Assembly (NCBI GenBank): GCA_026545225.1
Contig: CM048849.1
Location: 30,142,336-30,206,335 of the forward strand
Origin: Cornus controversa
Lineage: Eukaryota > Streptophyta > Magnoliopsida > Cornales > Cornaceae
DNA: 64,000 nt
Direction of reading: 5' to 3'
Shown here: piece by piece, positions 34,493 through 47,726 of the stretch
Layout: each line of letters starts with the position of its first letter
How positions within the stretch are numbered: the stretch's first letter is position 1
The notes under the pieces: generated by a model
Told to the model about the DNA's origin: nothing
Database searches by the model: none
Seen by the model: only the letters and a program-made list of their open reading frames with translations
Made by a program: the position numbers and the translations under genes

Positions 34493-34678
34493 AAGTAGTG
34501 CTTTAAGCATTTTTTTTGTGCTAATCAAACCCTGTCAAGAACCCACAAGTCATTTTGATAATGATTTATTTAATCACTAAAAATTTCCCTCCTTTCCTTT
34601 TCTCCTTTCACAAACAGTTTACATGAGTACGGAGGTTGAAAACAATAAGAGCAGCCGGAGCTCATGTAAGACAAGCAA
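34284..34678. other. 3' flank of receptor gene with (AT)n microsatellite
   Basis: Presumed 3' untranslated region and spacer. An uninterrupted (AT)n tract of about 40 bp lies at 34450-34490. No gene is seen before the LTR at 34679. Confidence 0.7.
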
Positions 34679-37549
34679 TGAAATACGTACTCCCTCAAAA
34701 TTTCGTGCATGAGGTGCCAGTCTCATACACAAAACTTGAAAGTTATTTATAATTGATAGCAACGAGCATAGAATACAAAAGGTAAAAAGAAAGTCCATCT
34801 GAATTATAATAAAATGTTGCATAAATAAAGTACGTGTCTGGTAGTACAACTTGAAAGCCCCGTAACCCAAGAACTCCATAACCAGAAAGAACAAGAGTTA
34901 TTACTTAATCTGAACATGAAGAAAATAATAGGTTCCTACTCTAAAAACTAATGTGGAGAGATGTCCGCCACAACCAACCAACCCAAACACTATCCTCTTG
35001 GTGGAATCGGCCTGGGACTTGAAATATCAACAAAGTGGGTTAAATTCACGAGCAAGTCCTCTTTACTAGATTCCAACCCGTGAACAGGTAAACATACCCT
35101 CTATATGAGGGATACAAAAACAAACTTATAACCTATTCTTTAAGTTCAAACCAAAGGCACAAAAGAAAGTATTCTATTAAACCTAGGTAATCCTGACATG
35201 CCACATATACTATCATTGGAATACCTTAATAGGTATTCCCTGGCAATCCTTGCATGCCCTCCTAACATTAGATACCTTAATAGGTATTGATAATCCTAAC
35301 ATTCCCCCTCACAATCCTTACATGCCTCTACAACTAACCAATTAAACCAAAACAAAACACCTATCTTACCTAACACATTAATTTAATCTAACAGAAGTTC
35401 AACCACCACAATAAAATAACTCATACACAATTAAACTAATATCAAATATCATGAACAGTTATGAGTTCAAAGAATACAATTAAGGAAAGAATATAATACA
35501 ACAAACAATTATATTAGCAAGCACACAACCAAATCTCTAATATACCTAAATCATCGAGGGAGTCTAAACCTAGCTCTAATCTAGGTTTCTAGGCCTATTT
35601 TGTTCCTAAGAATCCTATTTAATTATTAGAGAGTTTTTTATAATTTTTGAAAATTCATAACAACCTAAAGCAAAGGAAAGAATTTAAAAAAAATTCTCAT
35701 TTTGAAGTACACTTTTTAAAACTAGTTCTATAACAAGGGAAAATTATTTCATAAAAAATTTAAAACCCATGCCTATTCTGACCCCCAAAGATTAGATAAA
35801 AAGTTTGAGAATTTTCTGGAATTTATCGATAATTTTAAAATATTTCCAAAATAAAAGAAAAATAAAAATCTAGTATTGAGGCACACCTTTTATACTACTT
35901 AAACCATAAGGTAACCCCATTTTCACTTGATATTTAAAACCCAAATGCATTCTGTTCCCAAAAGATCACCAAAATTTTCTGAAAATTTTAAAAATTATTT
36001 TTCAAATAAAAGAAGATGAAAACTCAATTTTGAGGCATACTTTTAAAATCAATTTAACTATGAGGGAAACTCATTTCCACTTGATATTTAAAACCCAAGT
36101 GCATTATGTCCCTAAAAGGTTACCCAATTTTTTTTTGAATTTTCCGGAATTTAAAAACGATTTTAACAATTATTTTTCCTATTTTTCTAAATTAAAATCA
36201 ATTAAAAAACAAATAAAAAAATATTAAAATATTCTGGACTGGGCCTGTCAGTGGGCCTAGCGAGTGGGACCCCACGGACCTTTCCCTGTCCCCCACCGGT
36301 GGTGCACACACCCCCACGCACCAGTGGGTGCATGGCCCCCTTTTTTATTTTTTATTTCCTTTTCTTTTCTTCTTCTTCTTCCTTCCATCTCTTCCTGCAA
36401 TAGAACGTATCAACAATGGTGCTGGAATGTTTCGGGCACTAAATCGCGCATATGAAAATACCATTGAACTTGTCTCGATCTAAGCTACGCATTGGTACCA
36501 AATTTACGCCATCTCGCGGCCTAAATAAAAAAAGCCGAATTTCAAGTTCTAAAAATCTAAAATTTCAAACTCAAATTCCTGTCAATCTACCCAACGGTTC
36601 GCTTCCAAATTTTCAAGGATTGTTCTAGGAAGCAAGATCTACCTATTGATCAAAACAAAAACCTTCAAAAATGATGAATACAGTAAAACCCAATTTCATG
36701 TTCGTACATATATATATATATATACACCCACCTATACAGTCATATATACATGTATATACATATGCAAAAATACCCTAAAGCAGTACCAAAATCCTAGAAT
36801 CTTCATGTTTAATTCACAGAATTATTCTTAGCATGCAAAATCATTTAATTTCATAATTAAATACATAAAAAAAAATTCCAGCAACATGTATATACAAATA
36901 ATATTTATATTATATATATATTCCAACAACATGTATATACAAATAATATAATATATATATATATATATATATTCCAGCAACATGTATATACAGATAATAT
37001 ATATGTCTATAGATTCAAAGGGGAAGAGAAGAGTTCGAACTTGCCTTTTTGTTAACTAAAACTCGTCCCTACGAATCGCTCATTCTCTCCCTTCTTTGTT
37101 GTGTCTATGTTCTTTCAGTCTCTGTGCATGTAAACGACAGACACCCTACCTTCTTTTCTTTTCTTTAATTTTTTTTCTAAAAAATTAAATAAACTCCAAA
37201 ATAATAAGAATAAAAAATATAATAAAAATAAACCTTACCCCATTAAAAATAAATATACACCTAGCCCAACCATTCCAGCCCAACTCAACCTAGATTCCTC
37301 CCTAGCCCAATCCAAAATTAAAACAAAGAAAAAATACAAAGACCCGGTCCAAATAAAATTAAATAAAATAAAATAAAGTAAGCTACACCAAAATATTTAA
37401 AGCACTCCAAGAAATTTAATCCAACCAATAAAGCAATTCAAAGCACTCAAAGAAATTTAATTCAACCAATAAAGCAAATAAAAATAAATAAATAAATATA
37501 AAGCATTTAAATTAAAAATAAATGACCTCAAAAATTACGGGGTATTACA
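34679..37549 (-). repeat. 3' LTR of the chromovirus (2.9 kb)
   Basis: On the reverse strand it starts TGTAATACCCCGTAATTTTT at 37549, the classic start of this clade, right after a G-rich polypurine tract (37550-37561). The other end is worn and placed at about 34679. It contains three degenerate copies of a unit of about 155-175 bp (35690-36170, each with TTGAGGCACAC/TTTAAAACCCA), a repeated TTCCAGCAACATGTATATAC block (36875-36995, three copies) and a 40-bp tandem duplication at 37399-37480. Confidence 0.82.
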
Positions 37550-37599
37550 TTTTTCCCCCCTAAAAAGAGAAATTCTGTCCTCGGAATTCACCCCATACT

Positions 37600-39330
37600 T
37601 AAGAGAAAAAGCTCTAGATACTTTGCTTTTATTTCATCCCCCTTTTCCCAAGTGGACTCCGCCTCAATGTGGTTGGATCCACTGAACTCTTACTAACGGA
37701 ATGGTCTTAGAATGAAGAACCTGGTCCCTATAGTCAATAATACAGTAAGGTGACATATGTTGCATCTCGCTGCAACTCAATCTCTCTAACCTCAATGTGC
37801 TGGTAAGTATCCTCATCTCTAAGAAATTTTCGCTGCATAGAGACATAAAAGACATTGTGCACCCTGTGCATCGTCTGGTAATGCCAGTCTATACACTACA
37901 GCTCCAACCCTATCAGTAATCATGAAAGGACCTACAAAATGAGGTGACAACCTTCCCTTTTTCCCAAACCACAATACTCCCTTCATGGGAGAAACCTTGA
38001 GTAAAAACCTTATCCCCGACCTTGAATTCTAATGCTCGCGTTTTCTGATCAACAAAAGTCTTCTGTCTACTCTAAGCAGTCCGCATACGGTTTCTAATAA
38101 TAGCGACTTTCTCAGATGTGTCCTTAATGAATTCAGGACCAAGAATCTGTTTTCTCCAACATCCAACCAACATACCAGCGACCTACATAGGCGCCCATAC
38201 AGAGCCTCGAATGGTGCCATACCAATAGTCTTTTGATAACTATTGTTATAGGCAAACTCAACTAGTGGCAAACAACTCTCCCAATACCTTTGAAGCCGAG
38301 TACACATGCTCGCAACATATTCTCTAAAATCTAATTAACCCTCTCAGTGTAACCATCGTTCTAAGGGTGATAGGTTGTACTGAGACGTAGAGTTGTGCCC
38401 ATAGCCTGCTAAAAACTCTCCCAAAGCCCTGATACAAAATTTAAATCCCTATCCGATATAATGGACAAAGGCATGCCATGAAGCTTCACTATCTTGTCAA
38501 TGTAAAGTTTCGCGTACTGCTCTGAGGTGTAACTCGAGCTTAAAGGCAAGAAATGGGTTGATTTTGTCAACCTATCCACTATCACCCAAAATAGTATCAT
38601 GATTTCATTGGAAAGTCCCACAATGAAATCCATGGAGATACTCTCCCACTTTCACTCCAGTATAGGCAATGGCTGCAAAGATCCTAGCGGTCTTTGGTGA
38701 TCAATCTTGATCATCTCACATATGCTACACTTAGAGACAAATATAGTAATGTCCCTCTCCATACCCGCCCACCAAAACTGTGGTTTCATCTCTTTGTACA
38801 TCTTATCCCCTCCCGGGTGTACCAAAAACTGAGAACTGTGGACCTCACTCATCACTGCCCTCCTCTAGTCATCACTATGAGGGACCACTAATTGCCCCTT
38901 ATACCTTAATCCTCTATCTGTACCCACTGTATAGAACGGTACCTCTCTATATTTCAACTCAATCACCTTGTCTACGCACTGCGGGTCAGTAAGCTGATCT
39001 GTAACTACCCTCCAAATAATAATAGGTGCAACCACTGCACACACTACAAAAGCATCGTCTAAATCATCAATGCTTCTCAAATCATTCCATTATGTTTCAA
39101 ATAAAGCTGAAAGACTAGCATAGGGTCAGTGACTGAGTGCATTAGCTACTACATTCATTTTCCCTGGGTGGTATTGGATGAAAAAATTATAATATTTCAT
39201 GAATTCCAACACTGCTGACACCTTGCTTGGATCAACCATTATCCTCTCTTAGATACTACATGACCCAAGAACTTCACCTCCCTTTGCTAGAAATCATACT
39301 TCTCAAACTTTGCATACAACTGGTGATCTC
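37600..39330 (-). pseudogene. Chromovirus integrase, chromodomain and RNase H-region fossil
   Basis: Reverse-strand pieces: HHCC zinc-binding region with HPGGDKMYKEM and CSICEMIKIDHQRP (38652-38855); catalytic core with MDFIVGL, VDRLTKSTHFLP and SIISDRD (38409-38633); integrase C-terminal part with LPLVEFAYNNSYQKTIGMAP and FEALYGRLCRS (38029-38307); chromodomain-like TIPLVRVQW (about 37690). A short reverse transcriptase end with LRDHQLYAKFEKY and VKFLGHVVS lies at about 39250-39340. Broken in many places. Confidence 0.85.
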
Positions 39331-39645
39331 TCAGTGTCTATAGAACAATACTGAGATGTCTGGCCTGATCCTCCTCTGACCTAGAAATAGGCTTGGTGCC
39401 TAGAGCTAAGTAAATTACAAAGTCTATCTCACGACTCGGTGGTAGTCTTGGAATTTTTTAAAACATATCCTGAAAGTCTCGTACCACTAGTGGGATCCAT
39501 AGAAACTGTATTTCTCTCTAGAGACTCCTCACTAATAAATAATGGGTGAGTACTAGCAGCATAGCAATCAAACACATCTCCTAACCCAATATAGAAAAAT
39601 AGTTACCCTATCATGGCAATTGACATGGGTATGATAATGCAATAA

Positions 39646-40182
39646 TCAATCTATCCTGAGTGTGACATCATATAATTTCATATCCAAGACCAATAGGTCT
39701 GCAAAGAACCTGAGTATGCCAATGTTTATAGTGACTTGACTACAGCGTTCTTGTAAAATTATACTAATCCCCAATAGTGTAGCAATACTAAATGGAGAAC
39801 TATACGACTGAATGTCTATACCAGGCAAGCTAGCAAATGTTTTAGATACAAAGGATTGAGATGCAACAGTATCAATTAAAGCACGACCGAATCTACCATT
39901 AATCAAAAATATACCCTCAATCACCTGAGGAGCCTACATCTCATATAGCATGATGTTGTAAACCCTCCCATAATGCATTCGCTGACCAGGTTGCCTCATA
40001 GATGGTGGTGGTACAGGTAAAGCTGGACGATGTACGTTGAGCCTAAATCTGTGGAACTTGTTGTACCAGCAAAGGTGGTTGATGCCTCTGTCCTTACTAA
40101 CCAAGCTATCCCTGATTGGTCTTAGGGCAATATTTAGTTGAATTCCCAACCCATAACAATGGTCCTCTGAATACACCAGCAA
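39646..40182 (-). pseudogene. Chromovirus protease and gag-end fossil
   Basis: Reverse-strand GRALIDTVASQSFVSKTFA at 39646-39924 aligns with the LIDTGASHSFIS active site of Ty3 aspartic proteases. Upstream (39934-40600) are gag C-terminal remains. Incomplete. Confidence 0.7.
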
Positions 40183-40629
40183 GCCTCCTTAGCTGGCTTT
40201 CCTATGACTGAACCTGACGTGCCTGTGGTACCCCATTCTGCCTCTTGTGAGTAGAGGCTTCCCCTCTCTGAGCATCACTATTAACTCTGTTCCTCTTCCA
40301 TAGTTATTGCCCTGGGTAACTACCCCTATCAAATTATCTCCCACCATTTACATTCTTCCTATCTCAGGTATTTGGCTGCTCCACCAATAATGCAACATGC
40401 GCCAACTGCGGTGGCTGTTGTGGTAGCAGCCGATTCTAGAGAGTAGTCACCACTCCTATAGCTATAGCCTCAGTAATAATGGCTACCAAATTGGGAGGAA
40501 GTTCAACATTTCCACCCTGAACGGGGTAATTCCTACAGAGCCGTTGAAATGCTCACCCTTTTTCTCTGAAACCTTTTACAAATAAAGTACCCATGACGGA
40601 CGAGACTTGATTGATCAAGCAAGGTTCCT

Positions 40630-41606
40630 TGTAGAATTTTTTCTGATTTTTGATGTTATGGATTTGGCTATGCATACCAGCATGTGGCATGTTAATTTGC
40701 ATAGTTATAGTTATAGTAGAATTTTTAACATTTTTGGACCTTAAGCGTGAAATTCTTGTAATAACTGTAAACTTAGAAGTTTCATGGATTGAGATATATA
40801 TTTGGACCCAATTTATTGTTTAGAATCTATGTGATGGAAAGTTATTATTCTTTCTCATGGTCTAAGTATATGTATGGACATTTCCAAGTAAATGAAATGC
40901 AAATTGTATGAAATGGATGAGTTGAGATGTAAAAATGATAGAGTCATGCTTCTCTTGTATGTTAATGATGTGCAAGTGTTTTAGATTGAAAACAGAAGGC
41001 ATCACAGTAGCCAATGGGGGAACACATGCCCAAAAGTGTCCATTTTGGATTGAAAGAGGGATATACGAATTTTTACTATTTTTGGTGGGTTTGAATCTTG
41101 TTTAAAGCTTGATTATGAGTGAGTATTGAGTTAGAATGTGTTTGGAGTTGAAAAATGCAGGGAACGGGTTTTTTTACACTTTCGATTGACTAGCCTCTGC
41201 GTCGGTTGACTGAAAGATATGTGATATGGAACATTAGAATTCTAGGTACTTGTTTCAGGCAACTGAAATTGGGTTTCAGTTGACCAAAAGCATTTTTTCG
41301 ATCGACCGAAGTTACTTTCTAGTCGAATGATTGGATTAATTCCCTGAAGGCCAGCTGAGCCTAAGTTTTAGTCAATCGAAACTTCTCTGGATGAAAATAC
41401 ATGATTTCTGAGATAAGAATGAGTGGGTGCGAGTTCATGGATAATTGTGGCTCCCATTGACGGGGAAAATGATGAATATATATACCTAAGAGACTGTGTA
41501 TATAGGGCTAAGCTTCCATAGTTTTTGATATAATTGAGGAGGTTTATTGGAGTTTAATGAATGGGTTCACCTTCGATTTCTAGGAATTAGAAATTGGGGC
41601 GTGACA
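40630..41606 (+). repeat. Ty3-type LTR remnant, forward strand
   Basis: Begins TGTAGAATTT and ends GGGGCGTGACA. It shares organisation with the LTR at 54652-55630, including several GTTGACTGAAA/GTTGACC/GATCGACCGAAG motifs (41180-41370). No matching 5-bp duplication was found, so it is probably part of a larger rearranged element. Confidence 0.6.
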
Positions 41607-41652
41607 ATGCATACGTACCCTAAAAAGGGATCAAGTCATTACGATTTTTTTT

Positions 41653-41870
41653 GTGAAGACATTTTATACTCATATCAAGGAGTGTTTGATTTTTTTTCTA
41701 TGAAGACAGTTTATACTCGTGCCAATGAGTGCTTTTTTTTTTTGTAAACAGTTTATACTCTTGTCAAGGAGTGCTATTTTTTTTTGTAGATATTTTATAC
41801 TCATGTTAAGGAGTTTTTTTTTTTTAAGACAATTTATATTGGTGTCATAGAGTATCATTGACAGTTTAGG
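41653..41870. repeat. Minisatellite, unit about 40-47 bp
   Basis: Five tandem copies of GAAGACAGTTTATACTCGTG plus TCAAGGAGTGC, each followed by a poly-T run. Two more worn copies follow up to about 41950. Confidence 0.88.
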
Positions 41871-41949
41871 CTCGTATTGGGGAGAACTTTAGCTTTGATT
41901 AGTTTTCAACTCTGCAAGATTTCGAAGACAGTCCAAGCTTGTGTTGAAA

Positions 41950-42775
41950 AGTGCCAACCAGCTCAACGTCAACTTGGAGATTTCCTTTTTTCTTTGTTTC
42001 TTCATTGTACTCTTCTTGTACTTGAGAATAAATTTCCCTTTCGAGCATGATTCCCTATGTAAAAGGAAGAGGAGTTTCATTCGTCATCGTCCATGCTGGA
42101 GGATTAAACCTCACCTAGTATGCTTTCATTCTACTACGAGAATCGATCCAGATAGCATTTTTGCGCTTTGGTCCCCACACTTTTCCTTCCTTCAGTCTTT
42201 CAATTTTCAAAGCTTTTTGTTTCATTTGGAATTGGAGACAAATTTGTTCTTATTCCTTGCTTTCTTGTTTGAGACCTTTGTTTTACTAGTTGTTAGAGAC
42301 AGTTTAAGAAAATGACTCTTGAGACATCACTTATGTGTTTCTGGGTAATGATTCTTATGAGATCCTTGCAAGACTTTTCCCATCTTGAACATTCTTCTTT
42401 GGCCTCCAAGTAAGCACGGTATTCTGAACTCTTCTACTTAAAGTCATTTGAGAAAAACTTGAAGAATTACCTTTATAACGTTTCTTTGATGCAAATCCTT
42501 GCGATTTGTCACTTTGGTTTTGAGATTTTTCTTATTTCTTTCTTGAGACTTCTTTCTTATTTTGAGGCTTGAGAAATGTGTAGACCTTTTTGAAGGACAA
42601 ACGTGAATCTTGCCCCCATGCCAAGGGTATTTCATATAAGAGAACTGGGAATGAGCTTTGTTTGGAGGGTTTGCCGCCTATCTGTTTAGCCTTCTACCAA
42701 GGTTTTCTTGATGCAATACCTTGGGTAACAGAGAACCTTCAGATGAAGTCACAGAAATAACATGATGTATTGATA
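41950..42775. other. Uncharacterised Ty3 internal sequence
   Basis: No convincing domain. It probably belongs to the reverse-strand Ty3 element whose gag follows to the right. Confidence 0.4.
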
Positions 42776-42779
42776 TAAG

Positions 42780-44240
42780 TTTATAGAGATGATAATTGTA
42801 ACATAAGATGTATCTATTTCAGCATCCGAGTTAAGAAAAATTTTGTTTTCCTCTTCAGACTCAACCCCTTCATCTTTAAGACAGTTGTCAGACATATTGA
42901 AAAATTACTTGTCATGCTGAGCTCCATATCATGGGCACGAGTAACTAGTTCTTCAAATTTTTGAGAATTGATTCTTTATAAAATGTAGAGAAACTCCCAG
43001 TGTATGCCTTCCATACACATTTTGACTGTTGAGACTTCAGAAAGACAATCTTTACAATCAAGACTTAGAGCTCGCCAGAAATTGATATAGTCAACCACAA
43101 CCTCGTCTTTCATTTGTTTAATGTTAGTGAGTTCTGGCATGCTTCCTATTATGTGAATACTGTAGAAGCGATTGAGAGACTCTCGCTCCATCTACTCCCA
43201 ATCGTCAATACTCCCAGCTTTGAGGTGTATGTACCAATTAAATGCATTCCTTTTAAGGGAATGAACAAACTGCTTGACTTAGAGGTCCCCTTCGGTGCCA
43301 GCATTATTGCAAGTCTCCACAAAGTCTGCAACATGTTGTTTGGGATTGCCTTTACATCAATTGTTAGAACTTTGGTGGTTGATATCCCACTGACATTTTT
43401 AAGCTATCAATTCTTTCAGTTTAGAGTTTTGAGTAAATGAGAGTGATTTGAGGGGCACCACCATACTATGTTAGGGCTATGTTCATTATTATATCCTATA
43501 ATTGTTGGACAGATAGAGAAGTGACTGGCAAAGCATAGTTAGTTTCGTCAACCACATGTCTTGCCTCAAATGTGTGACGACGATCTTTTAGTTGGGCACC
43601 TTACAGGGCTAAATTTCAAGTATTCGCAGGCAGTTGTGTTACTCGTCAAGATTTTAGATTTCAAGCTTACTCATTAGCACAGTGATCTGCCAGTCCTTCT
43701 CTTTAACATTTTTGTGAGGTTCTTGATTGTGCATGCCATCACAGCCAATTGGTCTTCCACCGAGGTTGTTCCAGTCATCATAGTTATGACAACATTCAAA
43801 TAGGAAAGACCTTGAGAGTCAACATTCTTTGAAGTGACCGATTGTTTTGAAATCTCAAGTAATGACTCTGAGAGCGAACCAACGCTAGATTTGGAGTTAG
43901 AGACGGAGTGGGGTGAATGTGGTGGCACCAATTTTTTTGAAACAACGTGAGAGTTCTTTGCCCCCTGAGGAGCAATGGTGATAACATGTTGAGTTTTCAT
44001 ATCCATTGGTTTAGTATGATTGGTTTTCACCAAATCTTGCTAATTCTTGAGCGAAACAATTGTTTTGGTCTTGCTACACATCATAGGACCTACTGAGGTG
44101 TTGCTGGCACTTGACGGGTTCCTAGTGTTCTTGTCACTACTTGCGGCAACTTTGGTGTTAGCCATTGTAGCAACGGTGTCTTTTGAGTTTTTTTTGTTTA
44201 TCGTCTACACCTTGGGAGGAGCCATAGATTCTGATGAATA
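42780..44240 (-). pseudogene. Ty3 gag fossil, reverse strand
   Basis: Reverse-strand 42976-43191 contains SLNRFYSIHIIGSMPELTN and VVDYINFWRALSLDCKDCLS, a gag domain common in eudicot Ty3 elements. The stretch 43674-44033, with Ser/Thr-rich sequence, is its N-terminal part. The corresponding 5' LTR is 44311-52539, itself split by an Athila-like element. Polymerase was not found. Broken in several places. Confidence 0.75.
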
Positions 44241-44597
44241 GAGTTTTGGATATTTGATGTAGGAGACAAAGATGAGAGGCAGAGATGGTCCCACCGGCAT
44301 ATTAAAAATTTGTACACACAAATTTTGAGTCTAAGAATAAGATCAAAACATGTGGACAAATATATCAAATATATTTATTTCAAAAAATATGGGTTACAAA
44401 TCTTTGTTGATCTTTACAAAAGAAAAAAAAAATTCCTCTGATTCGATCTCCTTGGTGATCCAAATTCATGGGCTTCTAGAGCTTGATCTTGAATTGGATT
44501 AAAACTTTGGTGAAGAATGGCACGTGGATGATGTGCTTGTTGTTCTTCTCCTTCAGGGTTTACATGTTTTGGTGCTTTGGATTTTGAGTGAAGAATT

Positions 44598-46100
44598 TGA
44601 TTCGTGTGTGAATGTGACTCAATAAGTGTATTAATTAAAAATTACCACACTTCGCAATAGAACGAATTCCTTGCTGAATAGGGCTATCGAAAGGGGTGTC
44701 GAACCTCAGGGATTATGGTCTGATGAGTTGGAACACGGAATTAATTCTAATTAAATTTTAGAGAAAAGAATTTTGATTTTTAAACTAAACTAATTAAAAA
44801 GTAAAATAAAATAAAACAAAGTAAATAGAAAGTGAAGAAAATATGAGAGAAATCTAAAGTATTTGACTTCACCACTAACTCCACAATCAATGGTCAATTG
44901 AATCAATTATGGGGAATTATATCATGCATAAATGGTGTCGGTGGCTACAAGCTCACCTTCATCCGTCAAGAAGATAACATATGATTAAGGCTAAGTCATG
45001 GAATATCTTCGATTGGCATGGACCATTTGCTTAACTACTCTAATCTAGGGTGCAGTATGGTTCATCTTCTCTAGGCATAATCCATCAAAGCTTTTAATGA
45101 TATATTCAGTGATTACCATTGTGTAATAATCGCTCTCATGATCACAGAAAATAAGATAAATTGAGTTCAATAACAACAACTAAATATCTAAGACAAGATA
45201 AGAAATCATTGAAAATGAATTTACAAGACTTTTATTGCACAATTTTATAATAAGAATCCTCTAAATTACACAATCTATACATGTATATAAAGTCCCCAAT
45301 AATTAAAACAATCAAATCATTGATACTTTGTTAGGGTTACATCAAAACCCTAGTGGATGAACTAGCCGCTCATGGTAGAAGAAGAAGCTTCAACTGTTGA
45401 GGAAGAAGGCATCATCTTCATGAATTATGTGTATGACTTTGTTTTCTAATGGCTCTGCAAAGTATGTCTTCTGTTCTGTCCTCAACCCTCTCAGACACTC
45501 CAATCTCTCGAATCATCCCTCAACTCAGCCTCCAATTCTTCACTTTATGCCCCAAAAGAATACACCAAAGTCCTAATCTAATTAGGAATTAATTAGGTTT
45601 TCCAGCAGCACTAATCATGTTTTTCTGCTGAAGTTCGGCCCAACTTTTGACCCACTAGAAGTCCGATTCACGGAATTTTTGTGAAATACAAAAGTGTGCA
45701 GAATCGAATTTTGTTCAACTTAATTGAAAATTAAGTTGATTTGAGGCTCGAAAATAACACTTCTGGTCCATTTTCCAAAATGGGATTAAGACTGTATTAT
45801 GCGCAGATTTGGGCTTCAGGCCCGAAACTTTCTTAAGTAGTTGTAATTCTCTTGGACCTCTTCCTTGGGCTGATTTGAGTTAAAATAAATGGTTGAATGA
45901 ATCTCCTTGAAGTAGGTTTCATCTAACCATCTTGGATGTCTTCTTTAAAAGCCCAAATCATGGTTTTAACTGAAATAATCATTAAGGCCCTGAAAATACA
46001 GAAAATACTAAAACGAATTAAAATAACAAAATAATCTATCACTAAGAGAATAAAATACATAAGTTAAGAGGTTAGAATGCGTAACATTCAACGCCTATCA
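44598..46100 (-). repeat. Athila-like 3' LTR (1.5 kb)
   Basis: Forward-strand ends are TGATTCGTGT and AACGCCTATCA. About 255 bp longer than its partner because part of 45390-45610 is absent from the other copy. Confidence 0.9.
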
Positions 46101-46112
46101 CACCCCCAAGCT

Positions 46113-47720
46113 TACGTATTGCTAGATCCTTAGCAATAAAATAAAACAAACTAAAACAAAGAAACTACTAAACACTAACTAAACTACCTAACTCCACTTT
46201 CGTGGGAGAAACGATTGCATTTAGCATATGCAACAAGCCTTTAAACCCCTAGGTTCCCCCTAGTGGACGAGTATAGTCTCGAGGGTTTCCAGAAATGTTA
46301 CCCACAAACATTCAAAATTCTGTTTCAACACTAATCAAGAAGAAGATTACAATATATAGTTACAAACTTGCATTCAAGAATACCTTCAAACTTTCAAATT
46401 CCATAATTCAAATCAGTGGTCCCCACACATAATTCACATCAACATATCTCAAAATAACCAACTCTAGTTCCCTCGTGTAAAGTGAACTAGCAGTCATCTC
46501 ATGTAGCAAAACCAAGCTCTGAATATATTAAGGCACATACCCCTTCAACTCACTAGCTCCCCTTATTGAAATCATACTTCCAAACATGAATACATGACTT
46601 TTTTTTTCTTTTTCTTTTTCTCATTCTTTTTTTTCATTGCTTTATTGGTTGTGCAATGTCTTGATTTATTAAACTTTTTGAAAGATCCATGTAGTAAGCT
46701 TTCAGTCAGTGACTCCCAAACAAGATGGCTTTAGGTTACTAGGCTTTAAGATACCCCGAAGAACCTAATTACTCAAATCAGTCAGGCTATAAATCAAGAC
46801 AACCAATGCTCATCTTTTCTCACCCTTTCCTTTTGACGTGAACACTCTGTGCTTCCTAAGGCATAAAGGCCCGGTTACTTATGAAAAGGATCAAATTGAT
46901 TTGCTTATTCATCACTTTTTTTTTCTCTTTCTTTTTTCTCTTTTTTTTTTCATTGAAGTCAAGTAAACACATCATCGGTACTCATTCTCAAGAGATACTA
47001 ATTAATATCAAGTATATGTAACTCAACAACTCAAAGTCATAGTTTTATACCCCACAAGACTATGCTAGTGTGTATGTGCATGTAAGGAAACTAAAAGTAA
47101 TCACCCCAAGGCATGTTAATGCAAACCATGATTAAAACCACTTAATTCAATCCATAGTTTCCAAAAATTAAAAACATACTCAAAAATTGCAAGTGAAGCA
47201 CCTATATAAGGTATTAATCCCTTGAATGATGTCAAAACATTCTATCTAATAAAACACAAGAAAATAAAATAAACAAACTAAGAAAATAAAATAAATAAAA
47301 ATCCTAAAACAAGAAAAATTTCATAAAAATTTCCCCCATATGCAATAAAGCACATAAATAAGGCATCGCCTCACCCCCAAACTTAAACTGTACATTGTCC
47401 TCAATGTACACCCAATTAAAGCATAGAGAAGAGTAAGAACGATGTTACCAGGAATCAGAAGAGTAGTGGAAAGAAAATAGAGCACACCAATGGTAAGAAG
47501 GCAATGCAAGCACTCCCCCAAACTTGGATGTTACAACCTGTCAAAACAAACCACTATACCCCAAAGATCAAGTGAAATAGTGTGGGTGAAAATAAATATG
47601 AAAGAGAAAAATCAATTTTTTTTTATAATAATAAAAATCTAACTACAGAAAGAAAAATAAAACTAAAAAGAAAAATAAAAACTAAGAATAAAATAAAATA
47701 AAATACAAAAGAGAGTTACC
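46113..47720 (-). other. Non-coding internal region of the Athila-like element
   Basis: AT-rich, with poly-T tracts at 46600-46650 and 46915-46960. No recognisable coding domain over about 1.6 kb between the second ORF and the polypurine tract. Confidence 0.6.
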
Positions 47721-47726
47721 TTCCAT

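Larger units (their letters stand above)
34679..40620 (-). mobile_element. Ty3 chromovirus (Tekay/Del-like) fossil, reverse strand, one LTR
   Basis: On the reverse strand, reading right to left: gag remnant (about 40600-39930), aspartic protease, part of reverse transcriptase, RNase H region, integrase, chromodomain, polypurine tract, and the 3' LTR (34679-37549). The 5' end and its LTR are missing to the right of about 40620. It lies about 400 bp downstream of the receptor gene in opposite orientation. Heavily broken. Confidence 0.85.

Noticed and set aside
36264-36455. Proline-rich open frame
   Set aside because: Lies in the chromovirus LTR; composition only, no domain.
40630-41606. Solo LTR
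   Set aside because: The LTR ends are recognisable, but the flanking five bases (TTCCT and ATGCA) do not match.
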